Part shown: positions 13,084 to 62,800 of the stretch, in pieces | Numbering within the stretch: position 1 is the first letter of the stretch | Layout of the letters: each line of letters opens with the position of its first letter | Source of the DNA: Allolobophora icterica | Lineage: Eukaryota > Annelida > Clitellata > Crassiclitellata > Lumbricidae | DNA: 64,000 nucleotides | Reading direction: 5' to 3' | Assembly (NCBI GenBank): GCA_963556255.1 | Contig: OY744614.1 | Coordinates: forward strand, 34,085,254 to 34,149,253 | Notes under the pieces: generated by a model | What the model was told of the DNA's origin: nothing | What the model saw: the letters and a program-made list of their open reading frames with translations, nothing else | Database searches by the model: none | Position numbers and translations under genes: made by a program

Positions 13084-14241
13084 ATTAGAAATATTATTAT
13101 GTGAAATTATAAATGTGTCTGTTTATGGTTTTCTTCCTACAGTTCATTGGTTGGTATTGTTAGTTTTTTGTGTCTTGAGACTGTTCACTGCATTTCCATT
13201 GAGTAATTAATTAAGTGCAAAATTTTGCCAATGAGTGTTCAGGAAATCTGTCATGATGGTAGGAGTTTGTGCGTGGCTTTGCTTGCAAGCCGTTTTGCCG
13301 AAAACACTGCACAGTTTTGTTTTTGCTTCTTGTGAACTGATAAGGTAGTCTGGACTTTTCATTTAAAATGATTCTTATAAGTACTGTCTAGCGGAATAAA
13401 GCAAATGTTTTAATTTGGGAAAGTATTTATAATGTGCTCAGCTACTGTCAAGCACTGATGTATTATTGTTCACAGACATTGCATTAATATACACTGATTG
13501 TTTCTAATTCTACAACGTTTTTAATTGAGCATTGTTTACAGAGCTAAATATAAGCATCTTGAGGGAGTATAGTTTTCTCTGGAATGGCCATTCACATTGT
13601 TTCAAATCTGTTAGAAATCGTGGAACTTAAGCATACATACATATATATGTGCATGCATAAATCTGTATGCATGCATATATACAATGCAATGTTCAAAGTT
13701 CTAATCCATATGTACTATATGTACTTTACATACATTCATGTATGCATATATACATACATGTATGCATATATACATACATTGACATGTATGTACATACATG
13801 CATACTTACATATATGCATAATACATACATAAATACAAATACATTCATGCATATAATGCAGTGTCACAGGTCAATCCCTGTGTCTTTGTTGTACTTTAAC
13901 CGTTTGGTTTTGAACCATGGGAACCATAGATCTAAGAGGCTACATCTGTGACAGCACAAGGTAGCCATACTATGTAACCTCTATGGCACCATTGCAATGT
14001 ATCAAACGGATTGTACATTCAGATCAAGACCAATGTCAGCTTTACTCGGTCAAGGATGGCAAACAATTGATGGCCAATTACAGTTTTTCCTAAAATATCC
14101 TCAAGCACAGGATCAGACCAGTGGCAGCAAATTGGCAGATGTTATCATTTGTGCAAAACCATTCTTTGCTAAGGCTGTGATTTCTTGCAGCCAGAGTTGA
14201 CTAGAAGGTATATAAAGTGGTACAAATGTCGATCTGTCTGT
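13084..14241 (+). repeat. 1.16-kb direct duplication, copy 2
   Basis: Second copy of 8390-9551, offset about 4.69 kb, same orientation. Includes the CATA-rich block and the unit ending GATCTGTCTGT, where it runs into a (TGTC)n microsatellite at 14232-14335. Confidence 0.95.
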
Positions 14242-14264
14242 CTATCTGTCTGTGGTGTCTGTCG

Positions 14265-14335
<71 letters not shown>
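14232..14335. repeat. (TGTC)n microsatellite
   Basis: Nearly pure tetranucleotide tract just 3' of the Ly6/VWDE-like gene stop codon (gene on - strand). Confidence 0.95.
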
Positions 14336-14476
14336 ACAAGCATGGAAGCATAATTGTTTTTTTAGCAGACTAAACTTTAAAGTAATAAACAGCAATAAAA
14401 AAACTTGTGGCCTAACAGATAATGAAAACTTTAATTGTGAAAGCGTATTATTTTCGTTCTGCTGGATGGAGGGAAA

Positions 14477-51319
<36,843 letters not shown>

Positions 51320-51564
51320 TTATTGTTGTCTATCGGTGCTGGCCTCTTTCTGATCAGCCTCGTATTGCTCCTGATCAGTTCCGTTCTGATCAGAGTCCGG
51401 AGCATCTTGAATCGGCTCGTGGATGAACCTCTTGGGTCCGGAGTCCGTGAACTCAGCCACTGCATCGCCACTCCCTTCGAGGATCCACTTCGTCGTCAAA
51501 AGGCCCTCCACTCCCACTGGACCTCGGGCGTGGATCCTCGATGTACTAATTCCAACTTCGGCAC
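51320..51564 (-). CDS. ALDH18A1: P5CS terminal exon
   Basis: [31 protein letters not shown], then a divergent acidic/Gln-rich end ([19 protein letters not shown]) and TAA at 51320-51322. Confidence 0.95.
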
Positions 51565-53792
51565 CTGAGAAAACACAGGAAACGAACCGTGTCTCATTAT
51601 CGACTATTGAATCCATGCAATGCAAGACGATAAGAAGCAGCTCACCTTCCAAATTAAGAAAGGTACAAACCAAGTTCTGAGAATCTCATTTTGCGTGACA
51701 ATAACTGCAAACTTTTGATGACAATTCTATTTTTCGATTGTATTTAAAAAAAATAAATAACAGTAGCAGTCAGAACACATTTTCTTCCCTTTCAGAGGGG
51801 ATCATAAACCAGCCACCCTTTCCTGCCACGCACGGAAATTTTACCTGTTTGCGGCTTCTAAAGAAAGTTTGATAAGCACTGGTTTTGTATGGATGATGTG
51901 GTCGGCCCATCCTCTTGGAACAAGCTGTCTAACAACCTGTGACATGAACTTCTCAGCCTCTCATTGTCTCCTCTCCGCAAACTCTTGAAGACCGTTTTGT
52001 TCGATCGTGGTTTCATTGCGCTACGTCGGAAGCGCCTCTGATGATAATCCATCTTGTAGTGGCGCTATATCAATTTACAATTACATTACCAATGTTCATA
52101 GTAATTATCCTTACTAACCGAGTCCAAATCGGTATCCGTCGGAGAATCGAGTACTGGCGTTGTGAAATACACAGGAACTGTCGACGCTGGTCAGGAACCT
52201 GACTGCCGTCTCTCCTAAGCCAAAAAATAATGCATCATTTACCAACACATGTGATGTACTTTATGTGATTAAAATGTAATTTTTAATGTGATGACTTTGG
52301 CGCGCCATCAGTTAATTAATACTTTAGGTTAAGGGCATCATTTAGACACCTGCACGATTAAAGTTATAGGCCTAAACTGCAATTACAATAACAATTTTCA
52401 GTACCCAACTGAATTACAAAATGGCATTTATGTACGTAAGTATGCATGTAAGTATCTATAAGCAATTCATATACAGTATAGCCTTGCACTACCTCTAAGA
52501 AGAGTGCAAGTGGTATCGGCTATCACAGAACAGACTGAGGAGGGGAAAAGAAAGACTGAGGAGTCGAACATTGTATTGTGTTGTATTGCATTGTACATTG
52601 TATTATGTTGTCTTACATTCTATAGTGTATTGTCTTCGTTTTCGTCAGTGTATACATACCGTTATCGGTGACGATGGCATCAGTGTGTCCGCTGCCGTAT
52701 TTGTGGATGTGGTCGATGGCATTGTCAACATCTTCGACCACTTCGATTGTACATTCCAGGGCTCCGTATTCCTTCTTCATCGACGTAGCCATAGGAGGAC
52801 CGAACTTCAAATGGTTCAGCATTCGAGGTCCAGCGTTCACCTTGACCTTCATATCATGCACAAGAACAACAAGCTACTGATCGCATCTTTCAGAAGAGAT
52901 AAATGACACTCTAACTGGATCGTTGATCCTCTGGACTTCCTTCCAGACTAAATGGTGATATAGCGCTATGCTTTACATCTGTAATGACGGAACTTTGTAG
53001 TACTGAACTTGTCTTTTTCTCATATCAAAACGTTACTTTAAGTTACTTTAAATTAACTTAATTTACTTTGTTACTTAAAGTTGCTTCTTCAATTTTCAGT
53101 TGCTCTTTTGGTCCGCCCATTAAGTCTGTCTGTCATCGCTAATTAGCGACCTGCTGTTCGTGGTTGCCTAGTAATTAATTAATTAATCAACAGTAATTAA
53201 TACTAGGAACGTCTCTAGGTGCCAATCGACAACGTTTCCTTCTGCTATGCCATACTTCCCTGTCCCTGATTCTGGCCCTCTCCCTTTCCTCTCCCTCTTC
53301 TCTACCCTCTCCCGTGTTTCCACCACTGTCTTTGCCCGTTTACTTTCCCTCTCTTAGTTCCTCTCCATCTCACTCTTGGCGTCCTTTCACACGTCTCTCT
53401 ATCGCGCGCTGTCTCCCCTTTCCTCTTAAACGACTTCACATATCTGCAACCACCCTATAATGGTAACGGTAACGGTAATTGCAAATTTATATAGCACCAC
53501 TTCGTCAGAGGCGGTAACGCTCCAGTTTTTCAGCTGGTTCTGCAACTGCTTCTAAAGACCAGAATGTAATTAGTGTGCTTACATTGTTGGCTTTGAACAT
53601 TCCGATGATCTCGTTGAAAAGTTTGGAGCCAATCAGATTCCGATGTATGAGAAGTGTTTCCATGGCATTGCAGGCGGCTGGGTAGTCGCACTTGGAGTCC
53701 TCAACTGTTCAAATCAGACAACAGACGGAACGAATAATGGGTACACCTCCCCTACTTGGTTTTTAGACGAATCAATAAAAATAAATAACAAT

Positions 53793-53850
<58 letters not shown>

Positions 53851-56800
53851 ACAGACAGACAGACAGACAGACATACAGACATACAGACAGACAGACAGAC
53901 AGACAGAGGAACGAACTTGTGTGTGTGGTGCTCTATACGGCCTGGGACAAAAAAGGTTTCGAAAAATATTTTGATTGACGTCAAAAAGTAATTAAGTAAT
54001 TATACTCTTTATCAACCAATTGCTAATCGCGCACTTCTTCGCAGGCTCCTCTCAACTAGCAAATAGCAAACATAGCAACTGTCGAGCTTTACTACTAATA
54101 GAAATGTCAGATTTTAGGTAATGCAAGAAATTAGTTCGAAAATTTAAAAAAAATAAGCTTAATTATAAATATTGAGAGGAAGGAAATACTGTGTTCGCCT
54201 TAATTACGACTGTGTGATTGCTAACTGTTTGGGCAAATGTATAGTCTTCCATTTTCCAATTACAAAAACATTGTTCTGTATTTAATTTTGATATTAGAAG
54301 ATCCCGATGCTTGAAAGTTCGTCTTATTGTCTGGAGTACGTATCATACAGACTACATCTCGCAAATATGTTGTGCCAAATCCGGCCTTGGCAAAGGAAGT
54401 GGGCGTAGAGGGGAAACATCGTCTCCTCGGGCAATATGTTGCACCACACCGCCTGTTTACGTTTGATTGATTGATTAATTAATTAATTAATTAATTAATT
54501 AATTAATTAATAATTAATTAACCAGCAACTTAATTAATACCTGACTGATTGAATGAATCAACGAATATCGGACTGATTGATTGATTTGACTGACTGACTG
54601 ACTGACTGACTAACTGCCTGACTGACTGCCTGACTGACTGCCTGACTGACTGACTGACTAACTGACTGACTGAATGACTGACTGACTGACTAACTGACTG
54701 ACTGACTGACTGAATGACTGACTGACTGACTAACTGACTGACTGACTAACTGACTGACTGACTGAATGACTGACTGACTGACTAACTGACTGACTGACTG
54801 ACTGACTGACTGCCTGACTGACTGACTGACTGACTGACTGACTGACTGACTGACTGACTGACTGACTGACTGACTGACTGACTGACTGGCTGACTGACTG
54901 ACTGACTGAGGCGATCATTTACACCATTCTCACCGATCTTGAGCGCCATCTCCGAGTGGCAGTCCTTGTCTAGGTAGACGTGGCAGATGCCTTCGCTATG
55001 TCCAAGGACCGGAATTCCTTTGCTCAGCTTCTGGATGTTCTTAACCAGTTCGTTCGATCCACGAGGAATGACGAGGTCGATGCAGTCTCCCAACTCCAAC
55101 AAATCCTTCACGTCCTCACGACAGCTGATCTGAAATCAGTTTCAAAACATCTGAAACCGGTTTCGCCTAGTGCGCCTCTGATAACTCCAGTTTAGCTAAC
55201 CATAGCTGACCTTCAATTCTTTAACATTCAACATTTCTAAAACGGTGCGAATCGAAAGATGCGATTTCTATAGCGCCGTGTTGTAGATTTTTATAAACCC
55301 TTTTGGAGTCTCACACACTTTCCAAGGTCTCTCTGGCAACCGGTCGCGGATCTCCACTGGACATCTCTGACACGACATAACGCTCGTGAATAAACTGGTG
55401 CCCTGCGCTTATCTTTCGAGTAGCGCCTGAGAAATTGGGAGTTTACGACTACGATTACGCGTCACAAACGCGTAGGTTTAAACAAGGTTTTTCTTTACTG
55501 TAGTAGGCTTACATACTCGTTACTATTTACTACAATTCTAGTTTAGCTTAGCAGAGTTTTCCTCCAATTCTCCTTTATAATTCGTTCATTCATTTGCTAG
55601 TAAATCTTAACTTATGCGTTCGTTTTTCGTTTAAGATGTTTAAATGAAATGAACGCATTAAACACGCTCTAAATCGTTTCAGCAATTTCTGTGAATTTAC
55701 AGAAATCTCCAGAAAGATAGTACCTCGGATATTTATCACAAACCGACGCCATATGTAATTAATAATTCTATACTAGCCAAACGTATCAAGAGAGCTTCTA
55801 CTTCGAAGTATTATTACCAGTTCGATGGCCTGTCCACATCGGACTGGTACCAGAGCCTCCTGGACGAGCCGGTGGAGGACTTGGTTGCTTCGGTTGGCTT
55901 CCGATCCGCCCTTCAACAACAGTCCATTGGCGCTGCTGATCGCCAGTGCTGCCACCTGGTAACAAACAAACACCAACAGGAATTGCAGACGGTGTATAAT
56001 AGCGTAATCTGAACTCATGTATTCAATACAATAAAGCTAAGTCAAGCCAAGTAGAGTGAATTAAGTCCAGTGAATTCCAATCTGATCCAATTAACCAAGC
56101 CAAGCAAATCGATTTAATCCAACCCAATCCAATCTAATCCAATCATGGGCGGCGATCTAGGAGGTTCGCGGGGGACATGACCCCCACCTTTAGGAGTGGG
56201 GGGACACGCCATACATCTGTCCCCCCCAAATTTTGAAGAAAGACCAAAAAAGGCCAGCAAATGTAATTGCGTGTGAGGGTTTTCACAGGCTTTTTGTCAA
56301 GACGAGGGAAAAATGAAATTTTTCAGCAGAAGTGTCCCCCTCCCGAAAATTATGAGAAAGTAAGAAGAAATTCCTAAGAAAAATCATAGAATTTTTGTGG
56401 CAGAAGAATTCCCGAAAAAAGTGTAAGAATGTTTGGGGATGACGTTCTGAAAGAAGTTAATGAGTTTGGGGGGAGAGACCCTTAAAAAAGTTGTAAAAGA
56501 GGCGAATGACTAAAAAAGGTCATCAACTTTTTTGGGAGATGAATTCCGGAAAAGTCATGAACTTTCCTAAAAAAAGCAAGAAACTTTTTTTGGGAGATGA
56601 ATTCCTAAAAAAGGTCATCAACCAGACCACGGCCGACTTGTCCCCCCCCCACCTCCCAGACAAGATCGCCGCCACTGAATCCAATCTAATATAATGTAAT
56701 TCATTATGATCCAATGAACTCTAATCCAATCCAATTCAATCTAATTCGATCCGATCCAATCCATTCCAATTCAAGCTAGTTTGATATAATCTATGACACG

Positions 56801-59800
56801 ACAAAGCACAGCTGCAAGACTGTGTTACATTAGATAAGACTGTGCTACATAAGATAACCCAATGTCACATTAGATAAGACTGTCTTGCATTAGACAGGAC
56901 TGTGTTATATTAGATAACAAAATGTCACGGTGTCACATTAGATAGCATTGTGTCACATTAGAGAACACTGTGTTACATTAGATAACCCAATGTTATATTA
57001 GATCAGACTGTGTTACATTAGATAGCCCAAAGTTACATTAGATAAGACTGTGTTACATTAGATAACCCAAAGTTACATTAGATAAGACTGTGTTACATTA
57101 GATAACCCAAAGTTACATTAGATAAGACTGTGTTACATTAGATAACCCAAAGTTACATTAGATAAGACTGCGTTACATTAGATAACACTGTGCTACACTA
57201 GATGTGACTGTGACACGTGTCACATTAGATATCACTGTTGATTTCATTTTTAACCGAAATTGACTTTAATGAGGTAGGCGATTGATCAGAGCGCTATATA
57301 AATTGCGTCATAGCGTCACATAAAGCATTAAAGCTACATATAGCCAGGTAACGTTCATCTGAGCTGAGACCAACCTGCGGCAGGCAATCAGGTCGAGACT
57401 CGAAAATGACCATGATGACCCCGATTGGCACTGTCACTTGCTTGAGTAGAAGGCCGTCAGCCAGCCTTGACTTCTGGAGGACGCGGCCGACGGTGTCATG
57501 GCACGTCGATGCGATCTGCTGAAGTCCATCAGCCAAGACGCGCAACTTCGGACCGGTCAACATCAAACGAGACATCAAAGGGGCCGACAGACCTACATCA
57601 CACAAAAAATCGACCGTTTGGTTTGAGGCTTGTGTATTCTGAGAAAACACTCCATTTTCAAAATGTACAGGGTGGGCCAGTGAAAATGCAACAACTTTGA
57701 CGCCTTATAACTTGAATACTTTTTATCTGAGCGTATTGTCCTATATATCAGATTTGAAGGTAATTATCGATTTTATCATTCTGCAAAATATCTTCGAGAT
57801 ACTATTACGACGTTTTGAGATAATGCTATTAGTAGTAGAGTGGATGATTACATTAAATGTAATATATCGGGACCGATGTTCGGATAACAATTGTTCAAGT
57901 TATATCCATTCAAATTAGTTGCATTCCTACTGGCCCACCCTGTATTTTATGTTTCCATCTCATCCTCTTACATCTCTTGCCACTACAATTCTAAACACCA
58001 ACTCTTTAAGAAACGCTATGCTGTATAAATCTGTGAATACATTACATAACCTACCGAAGCCGTCTTTATGTCTGCCTGCCTGACTCTATGGATCTTGACC
58101 TGGAACCAATTTTGGCATTATCTCCCCATCGATTATGTTTTGACTGATCGCCTGTGAATTAGCTGGTTCTCGCGACTTCACTTTTCTGGGCGCTGTAGAA
58201 ATCTCGAGATTACGATTTTATTTATTTAGCTCATTTACAACAACTCTTCAAGATATGAGGTACGGTGGCTGATAGGTTTGAGCGCTTGGCCTGTTACACG
58301 TAGAGTACGGGTTCGAATCTCGCCCGAACAGTTACTGTGTAGGGACCTGGAGCAAGTTCTTCACTCATAATTGCTCTGCTCCATCGATATTCTGTGGTAT
58401 GGTCGTGTGCACTTCTGAACTTTGGAAGAGTAACAGGTTCCCTGTAACTCTTTCGGGTGCTGTTCATAAACGTTACGGGTTCGTAGGTCTGCGTGGTCGT
58501 AAGAAGACGTGGATCAAGAAGAGTTCAGTTATCGCGGATGGTAAAACCAATGAGAAGGTTCGATGCGAATGGGATAAGTAGTTCCATCGAATTATTGATC
58601 CAGAAAAGACAGTTCTGAGAAGCTTTGAAAAGATTAATTTTACTTCTGGAAAGGACGACAAGACTGGACCCCTAACACATGCCAAAACCTCATCCTAAAC
58701 AAAACCATATTCACAACTTTAAAACATGGGTGTAATACTGGTACGAGTTCATGGATTAGTTACTGAGATACTTAGATTTGCTGCTACATTGAAACTGCTT
58801 CCGTCATTTTTCAGATGCATTGCACCCGCTTTGATTCGGACTCAGAATTCCTTCCATGCACTTTTAAAACAGTACCGGCTCTCTGATTCTTGGTAAAAAG
58901 TGTGAATACATGCAGAGGCGTCTATGCCCCCCTAAGTCAATGGAGCAACGTCCTTTTTCTCCCTCTTCTTCCCCTCCTCGTTCCTTCCCCCCTAAAATGG
59001 TGGCACACACACTGACAGATCTTCCCCCCTTATTTCTTGGATGGAGCATTTGCTCCAAGGTTTCTATGGTGTAGACGCCCCTGAATACATGAGACTAGAA
59101 TTCGACTTTAATTGAAGTGCTATTTGTAGTCTAACGCACAGCTTCTTATTCAACGTAGATGTTCGTTCACTGACCTGCATGGGTTGCCTCCACCAAGTCC
59201 TCCTTGTTGGCGGCCAAGATCTCCTCCTGGTTTTCAATCAGTGACGTCGCTAGTCTACGAATGACGTCAGCCCTCTGCTCCGGAGAGAGACTAAGCAATG
59301 CACGGCTGCCCTGTCGCACTGCATTCAAAGACAATAGATGACACATCTTTTGTCAAAACGTCATTAAAGCCAGTTAAGCCACCAAATAACAGCAACACCA
59401 CCACCACAACCACCACCACCATCAAAAACAACAACAACACACCCACATAGGTATACAACAGACAGACATAATTTATACGCAGGCAGGCGAAGTCTCAGCA
59501 TTCAGCAAAAAGTGTAAAAACAATCAACATTGATCGTTCTAAGAAAGTCAGTTGAATTGAAAATCAATAAAAATCATTTATCAAATTAGGTCTTTTTTAT
59601 TTCTTTATTCACTGTTATTATTTCTTTATTTAAATGACTTCTTCAGTAATATGAATATATCACTAATTCGAGAATGCCGATATACGCTAACCGTTTTCCG
59701 CTTGTATGTCAACGGGTGTTCCATAAGCTTTTGCCTTCGTGAAAAATGTTCCCACATTCTTGCCCTTCATAATGCCTCGGATGATATGCTCGCCAAATCC

Positions 59801-62800
59801 GTCAGCAATGACAACCGAAACGTCACGCTCCAATGCCCACGTAGCCGCTTTCACCTGAACGAACATAGTCATTTGTATTGCGCCAAAGATTTTTACGTCT
59901 TTGACTTTTTATATCTCGTCTTTGACATAGATCGTGAATAAGCTGGTGCCCTGCACTTAGCTTACGACTGGCGCTTTAGAAATTTGAAGTTTACGATTAC
60001 GATTGATACATCCAAAGTAAAGACGAAAGATTTTCAGACAGTGACCTTTTCCCTTTGTGTGTCAGGTCAGGAGGCTCGTTTTAACCAATCATAGGCCTAT
60101 GCGAGAAGATAGAGCCAGTGGCAGCGCCACGATTTGATAAGTATAGTACGACAAATTGGAGGATCGAAGCTTTTAACAGACAATAGTGGTACGGCAAAAG
60201 TATGTTGTTGCCATGCCACCCTAAAAAGTGGTACGGCAAAGTATGTTGTTGGCTTGTTGCCATGCCACCTTGAAAAGTGGTACTGCAAAAGCCGCGCCAA
60301 AGACATAGGCGGTGTCGCCACTAGATAGAACAGCGTATAAAGGTAACATATGCGAACAAGACAATCCGGTTTAAAAAGCAGACTGTGGATGCTAAATGTA
60401 GACCTATAAGTTTTTATATAGCGAACGTAAGATCTGCGACCCTGCTCATTTTTCAATGAATTGATCGGGTGAGATCCTTCACCACCGCTGCCCGTTTGAA
60501 TGGGTGCTACTATATTAAATTTTAAGGTCCCCGTGTACGGACCGTGGTAGCCAGAGATTTAAATCTCTGAAATAAGCCACCTTCTGCAGGCGAACCGCGC
60601 TCCCCATGCTCTCCGACACAGGAGGCAGCCTACGATCTTATCAGTTTAACTACCTTAGGCCTCCTACTTTTCGAGGCTTTTGACTGGCTCTACCTGGTAC
60701 AAATGGCACTAGGGGTAGTGGCAGAGTTGCCTATGAGACATTCTTCTGCCTAACCTTTGAGTCCATTCCGCCAACGCCGACGCGTGACTTTTCTCCGAAG
60801 ACAATGCTCTTTCCGTTTGTTTCCGGACAGTAGGTGTGTATCAGTCGCGATCCTTCTGTTCCCGGAGGACTCGAATAGAGACCTTCGACATCCGACAGGA
60901 GAATCAGGAGATCGGCTGAGGTTTCGGTTGCCACCCGCGCTGCCAGGCTGTCGTTATCCTTGATGCTGATCACCTGAATGGAGAAAATTAAACTCGAAAT
61001 GCTGTACTTGAAGGAATCCTGCAGGTGAGGTCGGGAGAGGAGGTAGAACAGTTGCTAAGGTTGGTTTCGTTGACGACGAGAAATCGTGGAAGGCGCAGGA
61101 TCGGATGAATAATTTTTAGGGTAGGAATTATTGAAGAGGTGAGACTTCAATTTGGAATGTAAAGTCTGTGGAGTGATAAGTAGAAAAGCCTGAGGCAAAT
61201 AACAGTAAGTCAGAGGTGGTGCTGGCAGAACTTAGAAAAAATGTGACGGAGGAACCGAGAACAAATTCGTTTAGAAACTAATTCGTTTAGAAACTAATTC
61301 GTTTAGAAACTAATTTGTTTAGAAACTAATTCGTTTAGAAACTAATTCATTTAGAAACTAATTCGTTTAGAAATTAATTCATTTAGAAACTAATTCGTTT
61401 AGAAATTAATTCGCTTAGAAACTAATTCGCTTAGAAACTAATTCGTTTAGAAACTAATTTGTTTAGAAATTAATTCGTTTTGAAACTAATTCATTTAGAA
61501 ACTAATTCGTTTAGAAACTAATTCGTTTACAAACTAATTTATTTAGAAAATAATTCATTTAGAAACTAATTAGTTTAGAAACTAATTTGTCTGGAAACTA
61601 ATTCATTTTGAAACTAATTCATTTGGAAACTAATTCAATTGGAAACTAAATCATTTGGAAACTAATTCATTTTTAGAATCTAATTCATTTAGAAACTTGT
61701 TCATTCGAATCTGAGTGCCACTCTTACTCTTTGGTGATCTACATCCCGTTGTGGTGGAGGTGAGACTGCGTCGTTCGCATTGATGATCGGAATGATGTTC
61801 ATTTTGAGTAATTCGATCAGTGTACTTCGTAGATTCGTACGACTCGATTCGTTGTCGAAATCTGGTTTCGTTACCAAAATCTACAAAAACGATATTGTCG
61901 AATAAATGCGCTTGGCGTCTGGAATTCTTTTCACCTAATTTCTAAATTTGAAATAACCTACATTCGACATCTTTATTTCTGGTATTTGGTTCATCTAATA
62001 AATGGAATTAATAGACCTAACTAAATTGACTTAACTTCTGGAATGAATTTGAACTGCGCTTAATAAATTAATAAACCTTACAATTTTTACAAGTCTAAAC
62101 CCAAAGGTGTTCGCCATCGCATGGTCCTCTAGCTTTGTACACTCCATCCAAGGACTTACCAGACGTGTCGTTAGGATAGTCTTAAACTAGCCTGCATGTA
62201 TCAAGTATTGTAGTTATGATTGAGTCCATGTGTTGAAACTCTTACAATTGTACAGAAACAATTCTCGGGAGCAATTTTAAGTCCTATGGATCATTTGTTC
62301 CTCGGACAAAACATAATTAATAAACAAATAGATAATGATGATAAAGAACAACAATAAAGAATAATAAAATGATAATAATCAATCAATCAAAGATCTTTAT
62401 TGTAACCAAGTGACAATTATGACAGAGTACAGTAAATGTATAAACCAGTAAGCAGACTTGTCACTGGTGACAAAAGGTGTCCCCTAAGGGATATTCGTCC
62501 CGCTAACTAGGGTCACCTAAAATGAAACAGTACCATTGAGAATATGACTGACAAACGTAAAGAAACTAGCCTCTTTTTCCTGTTCATATACAGTTGAGCC
62601 AATCGGCTTCAGATTTATACTTGCATAGAGGCAACATAGAAACGGATAGTATGCGTACCTAATGGAAAGGCCATAATAATAGTAATAATATACAAACAAT
62701 GATGACGACGAAAATGATGATGATCGTCACAACCTTCTGCGAAGACTAGCATACCCAGAACAACGCTTCCCTAATTTTTGAAATCCCGAGGGATAACAAG

